From assembly GCF_001279725.1 (NCBI RefSeq), contig NZ_LGDE01000393.1:1-56968 (forward strand): a DNA stretch of 56,968 nucleotides. Direction: 5' to 3'. This DNA comes from Streptomyces sp. WM4235 (lineage in GTDB: Bacteria > Actinomycetota > Actinomycetes > Streptomycetales > Streptomycetaceae). How positions within the stretch are numbered: position 1 is the stretch's first letter; each line of letters begins with the position of its first letter. A model generated the notes under the pieces. The model saw nothing but the letters and a program-made list of their open reading frames with translations, was not told the DNA's origin and searched no databases. The translations under genes and the position numbers were made by a program. This document shows positions 17,701 through 26,001 of this stretch, piece after piece.

Positions 17701-19730
17701 TTCGCGTCGGCCTCCGCCTTCAGCGCCTCACCGAGCTTCGCCTTCGCGGTGTCCGCTTCCTTCTTGGCGTTGTCCCGGTGCGTCTTGGCCGCATCCGCGG
17801 CGGCCTTCGCCTGGAGCTCGGCCGTGTGCGCGGCCTCCCGGCGGAACTCCGCCTTCGACTGCGCGGCCTGGGCCAGAGCGCGCTGCGCGATGGTGTCGCT
17901 GTCCGCGCCGGAGGCACGGGTGGCCGCCTCCGCGGTCTCACCGGCCTTCACCATCGCGTCGAGCGCGGCGGAGACACCCTTGGTGACCTGGGCCTTCTGC
18001 AGACCAACCAGCATGCCGCGGCCACGCGGCGCGCCGTTCTTGTCCGCGATGGCGTAAGCGGCCTGCACGGCCGCGTCCGAAGTCGTGGCCGCCGCCTTCG
18101 CGGCGATGGCCTGCTGCTTGAGCAGGGCGAGCTGCTTCTTCGCGTTCGCCTGGGCGTCCGCGATGCCCTTCGTCGCCTGGTCGAAGTGCGCCTTGGGCTG
18201 GACCTCGCCGGTGTGGCCGGACGGCTTGATGTTGACCTGCTGCGGGCCTCCGCCGGTGCACGTGGCGAGCAGCGCGTCCCTGCTGAGGTCGTACGTCGGG
18301 AAGTTCAGGCACTTGCCCGAGCTGACGTGCTTGAGCGCGGTGGTCGCGCGGGGCGTGTACGCCCAGACCTGCGCGGGGCCGCTGTTGCACGTGGCGATCT
18401 GGAGCTTCGTACCGTCCGTCTTGCCGTTCCCGGCGACTTCGAGACACTTGAAGGACTTGGCGTTGCGCAGGTACAGGCCGTGGTCGTCACCCCACACCCG
18501 CCACCCCTGCTGGGCCCCGCCGTTGCAGGTGTAGACCTGGACGGGGGTGCCGTCGGCCGTCCCGCCGCCCTGGACGTCCAGGCACTTGCCTTTCGCACCC
18601 TGCAGTTCGATGATTCCGTCGGCTTCACCGATCCAGCCGACGCCGCCCGCCGACCAGTGGTCCTGCCAGCGGGTGAGGTGGTCGGCGACCCACGAGTGGC
18701 CGAGCATCTGGCCCAGGGCCTCGGCTCCGGCGGCGAGCGCCTTGGTGGCGTCCTTGCCGGCGTTCACGACCTGGTTGCGCTGGGCGGCCTGGGAACCGAT
18801 CTCCTGCTGCCACTCGGTGGCGGCCGTCGCGGAGACATCGCCGAGGACCTTGTTCGGGTCGACCGCATCGCGCCAGGCGCAGGTCGAGAAGCGGGTCTTC
18901 ATGTCCTCGACCGCGACCCGGTACTCCGCCGTGCCCGGCGTGGGGCCGGTACGGGGGAAGCCGCCGGAGGCGAGGAAGAGCCGGGCGTTGTCCGCGCCCG
19001 TGGGCTCGAAGGTGGCTTCCTTCAGCCACTCGAACCCGGCGTGCTCGGCACGGTCACGGTCCAAGTTGGTGCTCGTCGCCGCGTCCGGGTCCTTGCCGTA
19101 CAGAGGGGTGCCCAGGTCGGATACGGCCTTGCGGGTCTTCTCGTCGGCCTTGGGGGTGGGGTCCGCGTAGAAGTCGCTCTCGTTCTTCCAGTACTGGTCC
19201 GCGATCCACGAGGTCAGCCCGGTCTGGGTGTGGAAGTCCACGCCCTCGCTGATGCCGGGCGGCCAGTGGAACGTCGCGTCATTGATGCCGGCCGGGGTCG
19301 TCAGCCCGGCGAGGGGTTTCTTCCAGCTGTCCCGGAGGGCGTTGATGTCCGCCAGTTCCTTGTTGGCGGCGGTCCGGTCCAGCGCGTACGCCTGGGAGAG
19401 CGGCGTGTCCTGCCAGTGCTGGCGGTTCGCCAGCACGCGCAGCTTGTCCGCAGGCTGGTTGAGCCCGTCCTGAGCGGTGCCTGCCATGGCCGGACCGCCC
19501 AGCCGCAGCACATCGGCCATCAGGCACTGGTCCTGCCGCAGTTGCTCCGCGGTGGTGTCGTCGAACCAGTCGTACGAGTTGCCCGCGAGTTCCGTCCGGT
19601 CGAGGGGGCCGGGCGGTGACTGCGGGCCGCCGACGGCGATCACGGCGACGGCGACCGCGGCCGAGATCGCGGGGGTGAGGAAGGCGGGTCTGCGCGATCT
19701 GCGGAGGCTCCGGCCTGGTCTTGTGTACAA
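14727..19730 (-). CDS. giant secreted polymorphic toxin (ricin lectin, coiled coil, HINT, C-terminal toxin)
   Basis: About 1667 aa from a TTG at 19730; another TTG at 19817 is possible, and no ATG/GTG suits. The N-terminus has a basic stretch (RRSRRP) and hydrophobic helix typical of a signal or anchor. A conserved globular segment follows to about 18650. Next come a ricin-type beta-trefoil lectin (18225-18645; GKCLDVQG, FKCLEVAGN, GKCLNFP) and some 650 residues of Ala/Lys/Glu-rich coiled coil. A Cys-containing region leads to a HINT domain (15204-15644) starting CETNSFPATTPVLMADGS and ending VLVHNC. The last 158 aa are the variable toxin. It has EMHALREHVLPTPAEAF near its start and GGYAIMTAFPTG at its end, a layout like small BECR-fold RNase toxins (CdiA-CT type); this is inferred, not proven. 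HINT is expected to release the toxin. The next gene is coupled by GTGA and is the likely immunity gene. Confidence 0.85.
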   Translation of the reverse strand: MYTRPGRSLRRSRRPAFLTPAISAAVAVAVIAVGGPQSPPGPLDRTELAGNSYDWFDDTTAEQLRQDQCLMADVLRLGGPAMAGTAQDGLNQPADKLRVLANRQHWQDTPLSQAYALDRTAANKELADINALRDSWKKPLAGLTTPAGINDATFHWPPGISEGVDFHTQTGLTSWIADQYWKNESDFYADPTPKADEKTRKAVSDLGTPLYGKDPDAATSTNLDRDRAEHAGFEWLKEATFEPTGADNARLFLASGGFPRTGPTPGTAEYRVAVEDMKTRFSTCAWRDAVDPNKVLGDVSATAATEWQQEIGSQAAQRNQVVNAGKDATKALAAGAEALGQMLGHSWVADHLTRWQDHWSAGGVGWIGEADGIIELQGAKGKCLDVQGGGTADGTPVQVYTCNGGAQQGWRVWGDDHGLYLRNAKSFKCLEVAGNGKTDGTKLQIATCNSGPAQVWAYTPRATTALKHVSSGKCLNFPTYDLSRDALLATCTGGGPQQVNIKPSGHTGEVQPKAHFDQATKGIADAQANAKKQLALLKQQAIAAKAAATTSDAAVQAAYAIADKNGAPRGRGMLVGLQKAQVTKGVSAALDAMVKAGETAEAATRASGADSDTIAQRALAQAAQSKAEFRREAAHTAELQAKAAADAAKTHRDNAKKEADTAKAKLGEALKAEADAKAAAANAHAKRLAAEAEEATAKKEKETAALKQSEAAQHKKNAEAEATKASNARTKAEAAEATAVEHRNGAFKARDTAKAKRDDAWEAEQKADAARAKADAKAAYAASLDAAPEATAARAAADQANKYATDAETAAGRARGEADAATKAASDADAAATRAEAAAKRSRADADAAQAEKLKADAAVRTATSATADAIAASQRAAFSARAAVSQANEAEAQAKTAKSQADMASVEVGKARAASAKAAGYAHVTAQAAVDAGKAAAQVAKPANDAIQLGSPYVTTDSAASLVVLTGQASKSIAEQQKAIADAHAKNAQEEAASAKVIADQAQGDAKAAYEHAATAAKHASDARTYAKEALGYSADAAKSASMAAASLARSTEFAGQAAADAVAADQAAGRSEGYAKAARESADQAALDAAAARAAATRAEGDAKSARAAADRAAIAATEAEQAAKDADKYAKEAQEAADRAEKAAQAKQIDTGTVPDLAGGSIGRMFYLVNRTEQIGDPQTLKKTAGCEGWIDALFYKGDCTMTIRIRYKAFLDLYLCAAEAPDPSTGRCPANETKYLGEYPTDELTQEITHTISIGEYQSGINPVDILFGHWIKCAKLWPGGEGGSWGGCAWAALDVALLFSGKILKPIAEGIMASDAAMRTGIGIADALRALRSLRLNPEALAAIEYEAGLAESLFTKCETNSFPATTPVLMADGSHRPISSLRVGDAVLAGDPATGTVRPEPVSDTYQHAADDLVTISLSDGTTLDTTPGHKIYAENRGWILASDLRPGDRLLRPDGELLTVAGVRGDTDAESRQVYDLTVSGLHTFYVRAEGSQASDVLVHNCLKLSDELLPALSKYKDSGEMHALREHVLPTPAEAFRMAAEQRVPKTVWTSQDIAQKAIEYVFEDYFTVVRNGERVRDMEQVRKFQRKLSNARDGEMVLEITRPYPALQSLGKTYSTDGVTVTNAGNVVKLKLLKVTGHSGNGRGGYAIMTAFPTGVAP

Positions 19731-20525
19731 AGTGGTGTCGTCTTCCCTCGTGGCAGGCGAAGGCAGACGGGGATCTTTCGCTTCGAGGTGGCGCGCGGGG
19801 TCGAGCCGGCAGCACAAATGTGCAGCCGGCAGCGCCCGTTGATGCGGTCCGAATAGCGGCCCGCGGCATCATGTCATCCCCCGTAGCGGCGCTGGTCCCC
19901 CCGGCCGCCGTGAACGCGTGCAACAACGACCAGGTCACGGTCGCCGTTTCACGCGGTGATCACCGTACCCGGCGGTAACAGCGTGCGCCACAAGGTTCTC
20001 GATCACGAATTGGAAGTCTCGACTCTTCGCGGGGTACTTCCCTGCGGCGCGGGTCGAGTCGCTTCCGAAGCCGTTGGGGTGCGAGGTGGAGCATGAGCGC
20101 CGTCTCGTGGAGGCCGGCGTGGATTTCGGGCCGGTCACCGGCGGGGAGGTGGGCCAGGGCCAGGGGTGCAGGGCGCACACGCTGATGTCGTGGGTGTGGC
20201 GGAGTTCGTGGACGAGGGCGGCCAGGACGCCGCGGTTGCCGCCGTGCCCGGTGACCAGGACCACGCGGCGGGCCTTCGTGGCACGCACGTACTGGGCGAC
20301 GAGGGTGTGCAGGAGGGTGCGGATGCGAGCGGCCGCGTCGACGAGGGTGGCGGCCACGTGGACATGCGGCCGCCCGAAGGCGGGCGGTGTGTCGGGGGTT
20401 TGCCGGCCGGGAAGTACCCGGCCGGCAACACCGGCCGCGTCCGCCGGCGAGGCGGGACAGGTGGGTGCGCGGGTGGAGTCCCTCGGCGGCCGCCATGGGC
20501 TCGCTGATTCCGGTCCCTCGGGCAA
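19731..20525 (-). pseudogene. intergenic region containing a frameshifted creatininase-family remnant
   Basis: From about 20400 down to 20050 on the minus strand, one frame reads VAQYVRATKARRVVLVTGHGGNRGVLAALVHEL with a following PWPW segment. A second frame continues with EIHAGLHETALMLHLAPQRL. Together these match the metal-binding core (GHGGNRG; AGxxET) of creatininase/MftE-like amidohydrolases. The N-terminus is missing and one or more frameshifts interrupt it, so it is a pseudogene. The remaining 300 bases to the toxin start show nothing clear and should contain the toxin promoter. Confidence 0.65.
20400..20428. repeat. strong hairpin
   Basis: TTGCCGGCCGGG and CCCGGCCGGCAA form a perfect 12-bp stem around a 5-base loop. 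It is about 100 bases beyond the stop of selD, so it could terminate selD transcription, or it may belong to the remnant gene it lies in. Confidence 0.6.
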
Positions 20526-21545
20526 CTATTTGATCATGATGGTCTTGCCTGTCTCCGCGGCCGGAATCAGCTCACCGATGATGGGGTGGCCGGGTATCTC
20601 GCCCACGACCAAGAGCCCACCGGAGGTCTGTGCGTCAGCGAGCAAGAGAAGCTCTTCCTCCGTGACGGATGAGGAGTCAAGATGTGGGCGGACCCATTCC
20701 AGGTTGCGGCGTGTACCCCCGCTGACGTAGCCGGCGCGCAGGGACGTGCGCGCGCCGTCGAGATAGGGCACGGCCGCTGAGTCCAGCACCGCGGTGACCT
20801 GTGAGGCGCGGGCCAGTTTGTGGAGATGCCCCAGTAATCCGAAGCCCGTGATGTCGGTGGCGCATTCCACGCCCCCCTGTACGGCCTGGGCGCTGGTCCG
20901 GTCGTTGAGGGCCGTCATGCATGCCACCGCGTGAGGGAAGTCCTCACCTGTTGTCTTGTGACGGTTGTTGAGGATTCCGACGCCCAGAGGCTTGGTCAGT
21001 GTCAGCGGTCGGCCCGCCCGGCCGGTGTTGTTGCGCAGAATGCGGTCGGGGTGGACCAGGCCGGTGACTGCCATGCCGAACTTGGGCTCCGGGTCGTCGA
21101 TGCTGTGACCGCCGGCGACATGGCATCCCGCGCTGTGGGCGATATCGAGGGCCCCGCGCAGGACCTCGGCAGCCAGTTCGAAGGGGAGCACGTCGCGCGG
21201 CCAGCCCAGCAGGTTGATGGCTGAGACGGGGCGCCCGCCCATGGCGTAGACGTCGGACAGCGCGTTGGCCGCGGCGATGCGTCCCCAGTCGTAGGCGTCG
21301 TCGACGACCGGAGTGAAGAAGTCGGCTGTCGAGATCAGTGCGGTGTCGCCGGACACCCGGACCACCGCGGCGTCGTCCCCGGACTCCAGGCCGACGAGCA
21401 ACTCGGCCTCCGGGTTGGAGGGCCCGGTGAACCGCAGCCCCTCGACCACGCTCTCCAGCTCCCCGGGTGGGATCTTGCATGCACAGCCGCCCCCGTGTGC
21501 GTAGGACGTCAATCTCCGTATCGGTGACGGTTCTTGATCGGTCAT
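20526..21545 (-). CDS. selD: selenophosphate synthetase
   Basis: 339 aa, close to the usual 340-350. It makes selenophosphate from selenide and ATP for Sec-tRNA synthesis. The catalytic loop near the N-terminus reads TSYAHGGGCACK: C21 and K24 correspond to C17 and K20 of the E. coli enzyme, so this is the Cys form, not a selenoprotein. AIRS/PurM-type features follow: ESGDDAAVVR (ATP/metal-binding Asp), ISTADFFTPVVDDAYDWG, GGHSIDDPEPKFGMAVTG and TDITGFGLLGHL. It is transcribed away from tRNA-Sec and selA/selB, with 58 bases between its start and the tRNA gene. Confidence 0.97.
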   Translation of the reverse strand: MTDQEPSPIRRLTSYAHGGGCACKIPPGELESVVEGLRFTGPSNPEAELLVGLESGDDAAVVRVSGDTALISTADFFTPVVDDAYDWGRIAAANALSDVYAMGGRPVSAINLLGWPRDVLPFELAAEVLRGALDIAHSAGCHVAGGHSIDDPEPKFGMAVTGLVHPDRILRNNTGRAGRPLTLTKPLGVGILNNRHKTTGEDFPHAVACMTALNDRTSAQAVQGGVECATDITGFGLLGHLHKLARASQVTAVLDSAAVPYLDGARTSLRAGYVSGGTRRNLEWVRPHLDSSSVTEEELLLLADAQTSGGLLVVGEIPGHPIIGELIPAAETGKTIMIK

Positions 21546-21603
21546 GGCAGGATGGTTTCACCCTCGTCGCTCGGGTACCAGAGGGCGCAGAACATTCCAG
21601 CAT

Positions 21604-21699
21604 GGAGGCGTTTGGGTGGCTGGTGCCCCTCCCGATCTTCAAAATCGATGTGATCCGGTATCCGGGTCAGGCGGGTTCGATTCCCGTCCGCCTCCGCCA
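21604..21699 (+). tRNA. selC: tRNA-Sec (anticodon UCA)
   Basis: A 96-base gene with encoded CCA (21697-21699) and discriminator G. The acceptor strand GGAGGCG pairs with CGCCTCC. The anticodon loop CTTCAAA carries TCA, and the T arm is GCGGG-TTCGATT-CCCGT. The long extra arm and elongated D arm give the length typical of selenocysteine tRNA rather than tRNA-Ser. It lies 22 bases before selA, so tRNA and protein genes may be co-transcribed. Confidence 0.95.
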
Positions 21700-21720
21700 T
21701 TCTTAGTGGGGGAACCGTCC

Positions 21721-23037
21721 ATGGAGGATGCAGCTCAAGGGGGCTTGGATCCTCGGCGTGATCTGCCGAGTGTGTCTGCGGTACTGGATGAACCCCGCCT
21801 GCAGGTACACATCGGGCGCTTGGGCCGTTCGATCGTCAAGGCAGCCGTCCGAGAGGTTCAACAACGCGTCCGGCAGGGAGTCGTGGCGCCGCAGGACGCT
21901 TTGGATGCCATCACCACAGCGCTGCCGGAGCAGGCCACATCCCTGCGTGCGGTCCACAACGCGACCGGCGTGATCGTGCACACCAACCTGGGGCGCGCTT
22001 CGCTCTCGCGGAGTGCGGTGGACGCGGTGGTGGCCGCTGCTGGGTACACCGACGTCGAAATGGACCTGGCCGACGGGCGCAGGGCCCCGCGCGGCCGCTC
22101 CACCTTGTCCGCGCTGTGCCGGGCGGTGCCCGAGGCGGAGGCAGCCCATGTGGTCAACAACGGCGCCGCTGCGCTTGTCCTCGCTGCCACAGCTTTGGCC
22201 GCCGGCCGGGAGATCCTCCTCAGCCGAGGCGAGTTCGTGGAGATCGGCGATGGATTCCGCATCTCCGAACTGCTCACCTCCACCGGTGCGCGAATCCGTG
22301 AGGTGGGAACGACCAACCGGACTCATCTGGACGACTACGCCCGCGCCATAGGCCCCCAGACCGGCTTCATCCTCAAGATCCACCCGTCCAATTTCACCGT
22401 GCGCGGCTTCACCGCGGAGGCGAGCCTTGCGGACCTCGCCTCCCTTGGTCTGCCGGTCGTCGCGGACATCGGTTCCGGCCTACTGGTACCCGATGGGCTA
22501 CTTCCCGACGAACCCGATGTGAGTACGGCCTTGCGGGAAGGGGCCGGCCTCGTCATTGCCAGCGGCGACAAGCTCCTCGGCGGGCCCCAAGCAGGCCTCA
22601 TCTTCGGCGCGGCGGCCGAGGTCGGCATTCTCCGGCGCCATCCCCTGGCCCGTGCCCTGCGTGTCGACAAGCTCACTCTCGCCGCGCTGGAAGCCACCTT
22701 GACCGGGCCTCGACCGCCGGTGTGGCAAGCCCTGCACCTTCCCCTGGCAGAGCTGCGGGAACGCTCCCAGGTCTTCGCCGAGTCACTGCACGGTCACGGG
22801 ATCGAAGCGCAGGTGGTTGCGGCAGAAGCCGTCGTCGGCGGCGGTGGGGCCCCGGGCACCGTGCTGCCGTCCTGTGCCGTGAGCGTTCCGGCACAGCTTG
22901 CGTTTCGCCTGCGCACCGGTACCCCGCCGGTCGTCGGCCGTGTGGCGCACGGCCGACTCCTCCTGGACCTGCGCTGTGTCCCGGAGTCCGACGACGGAAT
23001 CCTCCTCGGGGCTGTCATCGCGGCGGCGGCAGTCTGA
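21721..23037 (+). CDS. selA: L-seryl-tRNA(Sec) selenium transferase
   Basis: 438 aa from ATG 21721, the first sensible start after the tRNA gene, preceded by a G-rich ribosome-binding stretch. This PLP enzyme converts Ser-tRNA(Sec) to Sec-tRNA(Sec) using selenophosphate. Conserved segments include the N-terminal LPSVSAVL, NATGVIVHTNLGRASLS, HVVNNGAAALVLA, LSRGEFVEIGDGFRI, TNRTHLDDY, KIHPSNFTVRGF and the PLP-lysine motif SGDKLLGGPQAGLI (K284). Its stop overlaps the selB start (ATGA), so the two are coupled. Length and motifs look intact. Confidence 0.97.
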   Translation: MEDAAQGGLDPRRDLPSVSAVLDEPRLQVHIGRLGRSIVKAAVREVQQRVRQGVVAPQDALDAITTALPEQATSLRAVHNATGVIVHTNLGRASLSRSAVDAVVAAAGYTDVEMDLADGRRAPRGRSTLSALCRAVPEAEAAHVVNNGAAALVLAATALAAGREILLSRGEFVEIGDGFRISELLTSTGARIREVGTTNRTHLDDYARAIGPQTGFILKIHPSNFTVRGFTAEASLADLASLGLPVVADIGSGLLVPDGLLPDEPDVSTALREGAGLVIASGDKLLGGPQAGLIFGAAAEVGILRRHPLARALRVDKLTLAALEATLTGPRPPVWQALHLPLAELRERSQVFAESLHGHGIEAQVVAAEAVVGGGGAPGTVLPSCAVSVPAQLAFRLRTGTPPVVGRVAHGRLLLDLRCVPESDDGILLGAVIAAAAV

Positions 23038-24791
23038 TGCTCGTCATCGCCACCGCCGGGCACGTCGATCACGGCAAGAGCACGCTCGTGCGAGCACTTA
23101 CCGGTCAGAACCCCGACCGTCTCGCCGAAGAGCAGCGCCGGAACCTGACCATCGACCTCGGGTTCGCGTGGACCACCCTGGACACGGGCGAGGAGATCGC
23201 GTTCGTCGATGTGCCTGGGCACGAGAACTTCGTGCCCAACATGCTCGCCGGTATCGGTCCAGTGCCGGCCGCGCTGATTGTCGTGGCGGCGGACGAAGGG
23301 TGGATGCCTCAGTCCGCTGAACACCTGGCGGCTCTCGATGCCCTCCACGTCCGCCACGGGATATTGGCCGTCACCCGCAGCGACCTCGCCGATCCCGCAC
23401 CTGCCCGGTCGCAGGCACTCTCCGAAATCGGTGCTACGTCACTCGGCAGAATCGAATGCGCGGCAGTCAGCGCACCGACCGGATCTGGTCTCGGCCCATT
23501 ACGGCGCGCTCTTGCCCGGCTCGCTCGCGGCATGCACCCACCTGATGCTTCCGCGCCGGTACGTCTGTGGGTGGACCGGTCCTTCACCGTGCGCGGAGCG
23601 GGTCTGGTCGTGACCGGCACCCTGGCCCAGGGCCGTATTGAGATCGGCGACGAGCTCGTTGTCGCACCGCAGGGAACGCGCGCCAAGGTCCGCGGCATTC
23701 AAACGCTGGAGCGGGCGACGGACAGTGTCACCGGTGTGGCACGCGTCGCTCTGAACCTCCGCGGCCTCACCCGCCAGGACGTACGCCGTGGCGACGCTCT
23801 CCTCACCCCACAGAGGTTTCTCGACACGACGCAGTGCGATGTGCGCCTGCACGAGACCGCCGTCACCGTCAACCGTCTGCCGAGCACGCTCATGCTGCAC
23901 ATCGGAGCAGCTGTCCGGCCGGTGCATGTTCGCCCGCTCGGCGAGGACACCATCCGCTTGTCCTTCGCCCCGGCCCTTCCGCTGCATATCGGCGACCGTG
24001 CCCTACTGCGTGATCCGGGCCGCCATCGGATCATCGCCGGAGTGACCGTTCTTGATGTACGCCCGCCTCAACTGCGCCGTCGGGGAGCTGCGGCCCTGAG
24101 GGCCCGGCACCTCACTACGCTCTCCGGGACGCCGACTGAGGCACAGGAGCTCGCCCGGCGACAACTGATCCGACGACCCGAGCTCGAAGCCATGGGGGTG
24201 ACCGTCACGAGTGCTCCCGTGACCGCGGACTGGCTCGTCGATCCGGACTACTGGCAGGACCTGAGCCGGCGTCTCATCGCCCTGGTGTCCGACTTCACCG
24301 CCGCGCGGCCCCACTCGGAGGGTCTGCCGGCGGAGACGGCACGGCAGAAGCTCGGACTTCCCGACCTCGCCTTGCTGAAGTCCCTCGTCAGACCACCGCT
24401 TGTGCTGCACTACGGGCGGATCGTCCACGGGAGCGCAGAGTTGCCGGAGCCGCTCGCCAGGTCAGTACAACAGGTGAGTGACGTACTGCGTCGGGCTCCG
24501 TTCCGGGCTCCTGAAGCCCAGGAACTCCAAAGACTGCACCTGGGCGAAGGCGAACTGCGTAGGGCCGTCCGTGCGGGCCTGTTGCTGTGTTTGGAGGGGA
24601 AGATCGCGCTTCTTCCCGACGCACCACGCCGCGCGCTTGTCCGGCTTCGGCTGTTGGAGCAGCCGTTCACCGTGGCCGAGGCCACGGGAGCCCTCGACAC
24701 GACCAGGAGGGTCTCCCTGCCTCTGCTGCGGCATCTCGACGGCCGGCGGCTGACGCGTCGCCTGGAAGACCACCGCCGAGAAGTCGTCTGA
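23037..24791 (+). CDS. selB: selenocysteine-specific elongation factor
   Basis: 584 aa from ATG 23037, overlapping the selA stop. It delivers Sec-tRNA to UGA codons marked by a SECIS hairpin. The GTPase domain has G1 GHVDHGKST, G3 DVPGHE and AADEGWMPQ; the TRSD segment replaces the NKxD box, as is seen in some SelB proteins. EF-Tu-like beta-barrels follow (VRLWVDRSFTVRGAGLVVTGT). The C-terminal 200 residues carry winged-helix repeats that bind SECIS RNA (for example LPAETARQKLGLPDLALLKSLV and FTVAEATGALDTTRRVSLPLLRHLD). Length is close to the bacterial norm of about 580-620. A terminator follows. Confidence 0.97.
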   Translation: MLVIATAGHVDHGKSTLVRALTGQNPDRLAEEQRRNLTIDLGFAWTTLDTGEEIAFVDVPGHENFVPNMLAGIGPVPAALIVVAADEGWMPQSAEHLAALDALHVRHGILAVTRSDLADPAPARSQALSEIGATSLGRIECAAVSAPTGSGLGPLRRALARLARGMHPPDASAPVRLWVDRSFTVRGAGLVVTGTLAQGRIEIGDELVVAPQGTRAKVRGIQTLERATDSVTGVARVALNLRGLTRQDVRRGDALLTPQRFLDTTQCDVRLHETAVTVNRLPSTLMLHIGAAVRPVHVRPLGEDTIRLSFAPALPLHIGDRALLRDPGRHRIIAGVTVLDVRPPQLRRRGAAALRARHLTTLSGTPTEAQELARRQLIRRPELEAMGVTVTSAPVTADWLVDPDYWQDLSRRLIALVSDFTAARPHSEGLPAETARQKLGLPDLALLKSLVRPPLVLHYGRIVHGSAELPEPLARSVQQVSDVLRRAPFRAPEAQELQRLHLGEGELRRAVRAGLLLCLEGKIALLPDAPRRALVRLRLLEQPFTVAEATGALDTTRRVSLPLLRHLDGRRLTRRLEDHRREVV

Positions 24792-24796
24792 CGCGC

Positions 24797-24830
24797 AGAG
24801 GGGTGTCCGCATGCGTGCGGACACCCCTCT
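24797..24830. terminator. strong terminator between selB and the convergent lipoprotein gene
   Basis: AGAGGGGTGTCCGCA (24797-24811) pairs perfectly with TGCGGACACCCCTCT (24816-24830) around TGCG. The 15-bp stem lies 5 bases after the selB stop and 27 bases from the end of the opposing gene, so it can act in both directions. Confidence 0.9.
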
Positions 24831-24857
24831 CGGACGCCTCTTCGCAGACACCGAAGG

Positions 24858-25397
24858 TCATGTGACGTTCAAGAGGATGCGGGCCGTGCCTTGCGGGCTG
24901 TGGGCCGTCACCTGCCAACAGCCCGGCCCGGGCAGCTCGAGACTCATGGGAACCGGCCCGGGGGTGCCCTCCGACGTGGGGGTCAGGTTCGCCCGGCCCG
25001 TCCCGGTGGTGCCACGAATCCCCTGGACCGTGACGTGTGGGAGATCCTTCTGGTCCACCCACAAGGGAAACTTGCCCCGCCCGCCGGCGCCCTGCCGCTC
25101 CAGCAGGTCGCTCCAGTTGTCGGTCTGCGGGGCGATGAACCAGATGGGGCCTTGTCCCACCGCCTTCAGCCCCTGCTGGGACAGCTTGTCCGGCGGCTGG
25201 GAGGCCGGGACGACGGCGTCGTCACAGACGTCCCTGCTGAGCCGTGAGGGCGAAGGAGAGGGCGTGGCGGAGTGCGGCGCGGACGCGGACGGCGGCGTGC
25301 TCCGTTGTTCAGTACAGGACGCGCTGAACAACAGAGCGCAGCACGCCAGCGGGACGACACCGACTCTTCGCCGGAGCTTGGCGTCAAACGCCCCCAT
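24858..25397 (-). CDS. putative lipoprotein, function unknown
   Basis: 179 aa. The N-terminus RRRVGVVPLACCALLFSASC is a lipoprotein-like signal ending at a candidate lipidation Cys, with a somewhat atypical lipobox. A Ser/Pro-rich linker follows, then a domain of about 130 residues with GPIWFIAPQ, KFPLWVDQKDLPHVTVQG and a C-terminal PGPGCWQVTAHSPQGTARILL. The closing Pro-Gly-Cys-Trp strand resembles the end of a beta-sandwich. The start lies 14 bases inside the upstream membrane-protein gene, so they are co-translated. Family not recognised. Confidence 0.7.
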   Translation of the reverse strand: MGAFDAKLRRRVGVVPLACCALLFSASCTEQRSTPPSASAPHSATPSPSPSRLSRDVCDDAVVPASQPPDKLSQQGLKAVGQGPIWFIAPQTDNWSDLLERQGAGGRGKFPLWVDQKDLPHVTVQGIRGTTGTGRANLTPTSEGTPGPVPMSLELPGPGCWQVTAHSPQGTARILLNVT

Positions 25398-25968
25398 GAA
25401 GTCTCCCTGTCAACCACAACGGCAACATGACCAAGACGATGATGCCCGCCCCTTGTGTCATCCGAGTGAGGGAGTACTTGCGAGGCCTCCCGATTCCCGA
25501 CGGGTCTCCGATCAATGTCGAAATGATCAACGGAATCCCGAAGAACACACCGTAGACCAGTCCGACCCACTGGGGCACGACGGTCAGCAGGGCACCGCCC
25601 AGGAGTATCCAAGAGGCGCACGACATGCGGAACGTCGTCCACACCAAGCCCGTGTCCAGTCCCCACAGCAGGGGGGTGATCCAGCCCGGAGTATTGCCTG
25701 ATCCGTCGGATAGCGTCTTTGCAGTCTGCCGGCGCAGACCCACGGTGAAGGTTCCCCTCTTGATCGCACGGGCATCGAGCGCGATGCCGACGACAGCGGC
25801 CACCCCGCACGCCACGACTCTCACCTGATAGGGAAGATGACCGAAGGTGACAGTCCCGATCTGGTGGAGAAGGGCGACCATGAATCCAGCAGCGGCGATG
25901 TGAGCCCACGCGAGGATTACGACAAAGCGCAGGTTCCTCCGCCGCCTGAGGTCAGAATCCCCTTGCAC
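25384..25968 (-). CDS. multi-pass membrane protein, function unknown
   Basis: 194 aa with about five hydrophobic segments: FVVILAWAHIAAAGFMVALL, a VRVVACGVAAVVGIAL helix, a paired segment around SWILLGGALLTVVPQWVGL, VYGVFFGIPLIISTLI and GIIVLVMLPLWLTG. There is a basic, polar loop after the second helix. It overlaps the following lipoprotein gene and is 298 bases downstream of the MauA-like gene on the same strand. It may therefore belong to the same transcription unit, but membership is uncertain. No catalytic motif seen. Confidence 0.7.
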   Translation of the reverse strand: MQGDSDLRRRRNLRFVVILAWAHIAAAGFMVALLHQIGTVTFGHLPYQVRVVACGVAAVVGIALDARAIKRGTFTVGLRRQTAKTLSDGSGNTPGWITPLLWGLDTGLVWTTFRMSCASWILLGGALLTVVPQWVGLVYGVFFGIPLIISTLIGDPSGIGRPRKYSLTRMTQGAGIIVLVMLPLWLTGRLHGGV

Positions 25969-26001
25969 GAAGGGGCGGACGAATCCGATGAAGGACTGGC
26001 C

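Noticed and set aside
17505..19619. A 704-codon open frame on the plus strand across the toxin gene
   Set aside because: It is the antisense shadow of the Ala/Lys/Glu-rich coiled-coil and lectin region; long reverse frames are expected in such GC-rich repetitive coding DNA, and the product has no recognisable domain.
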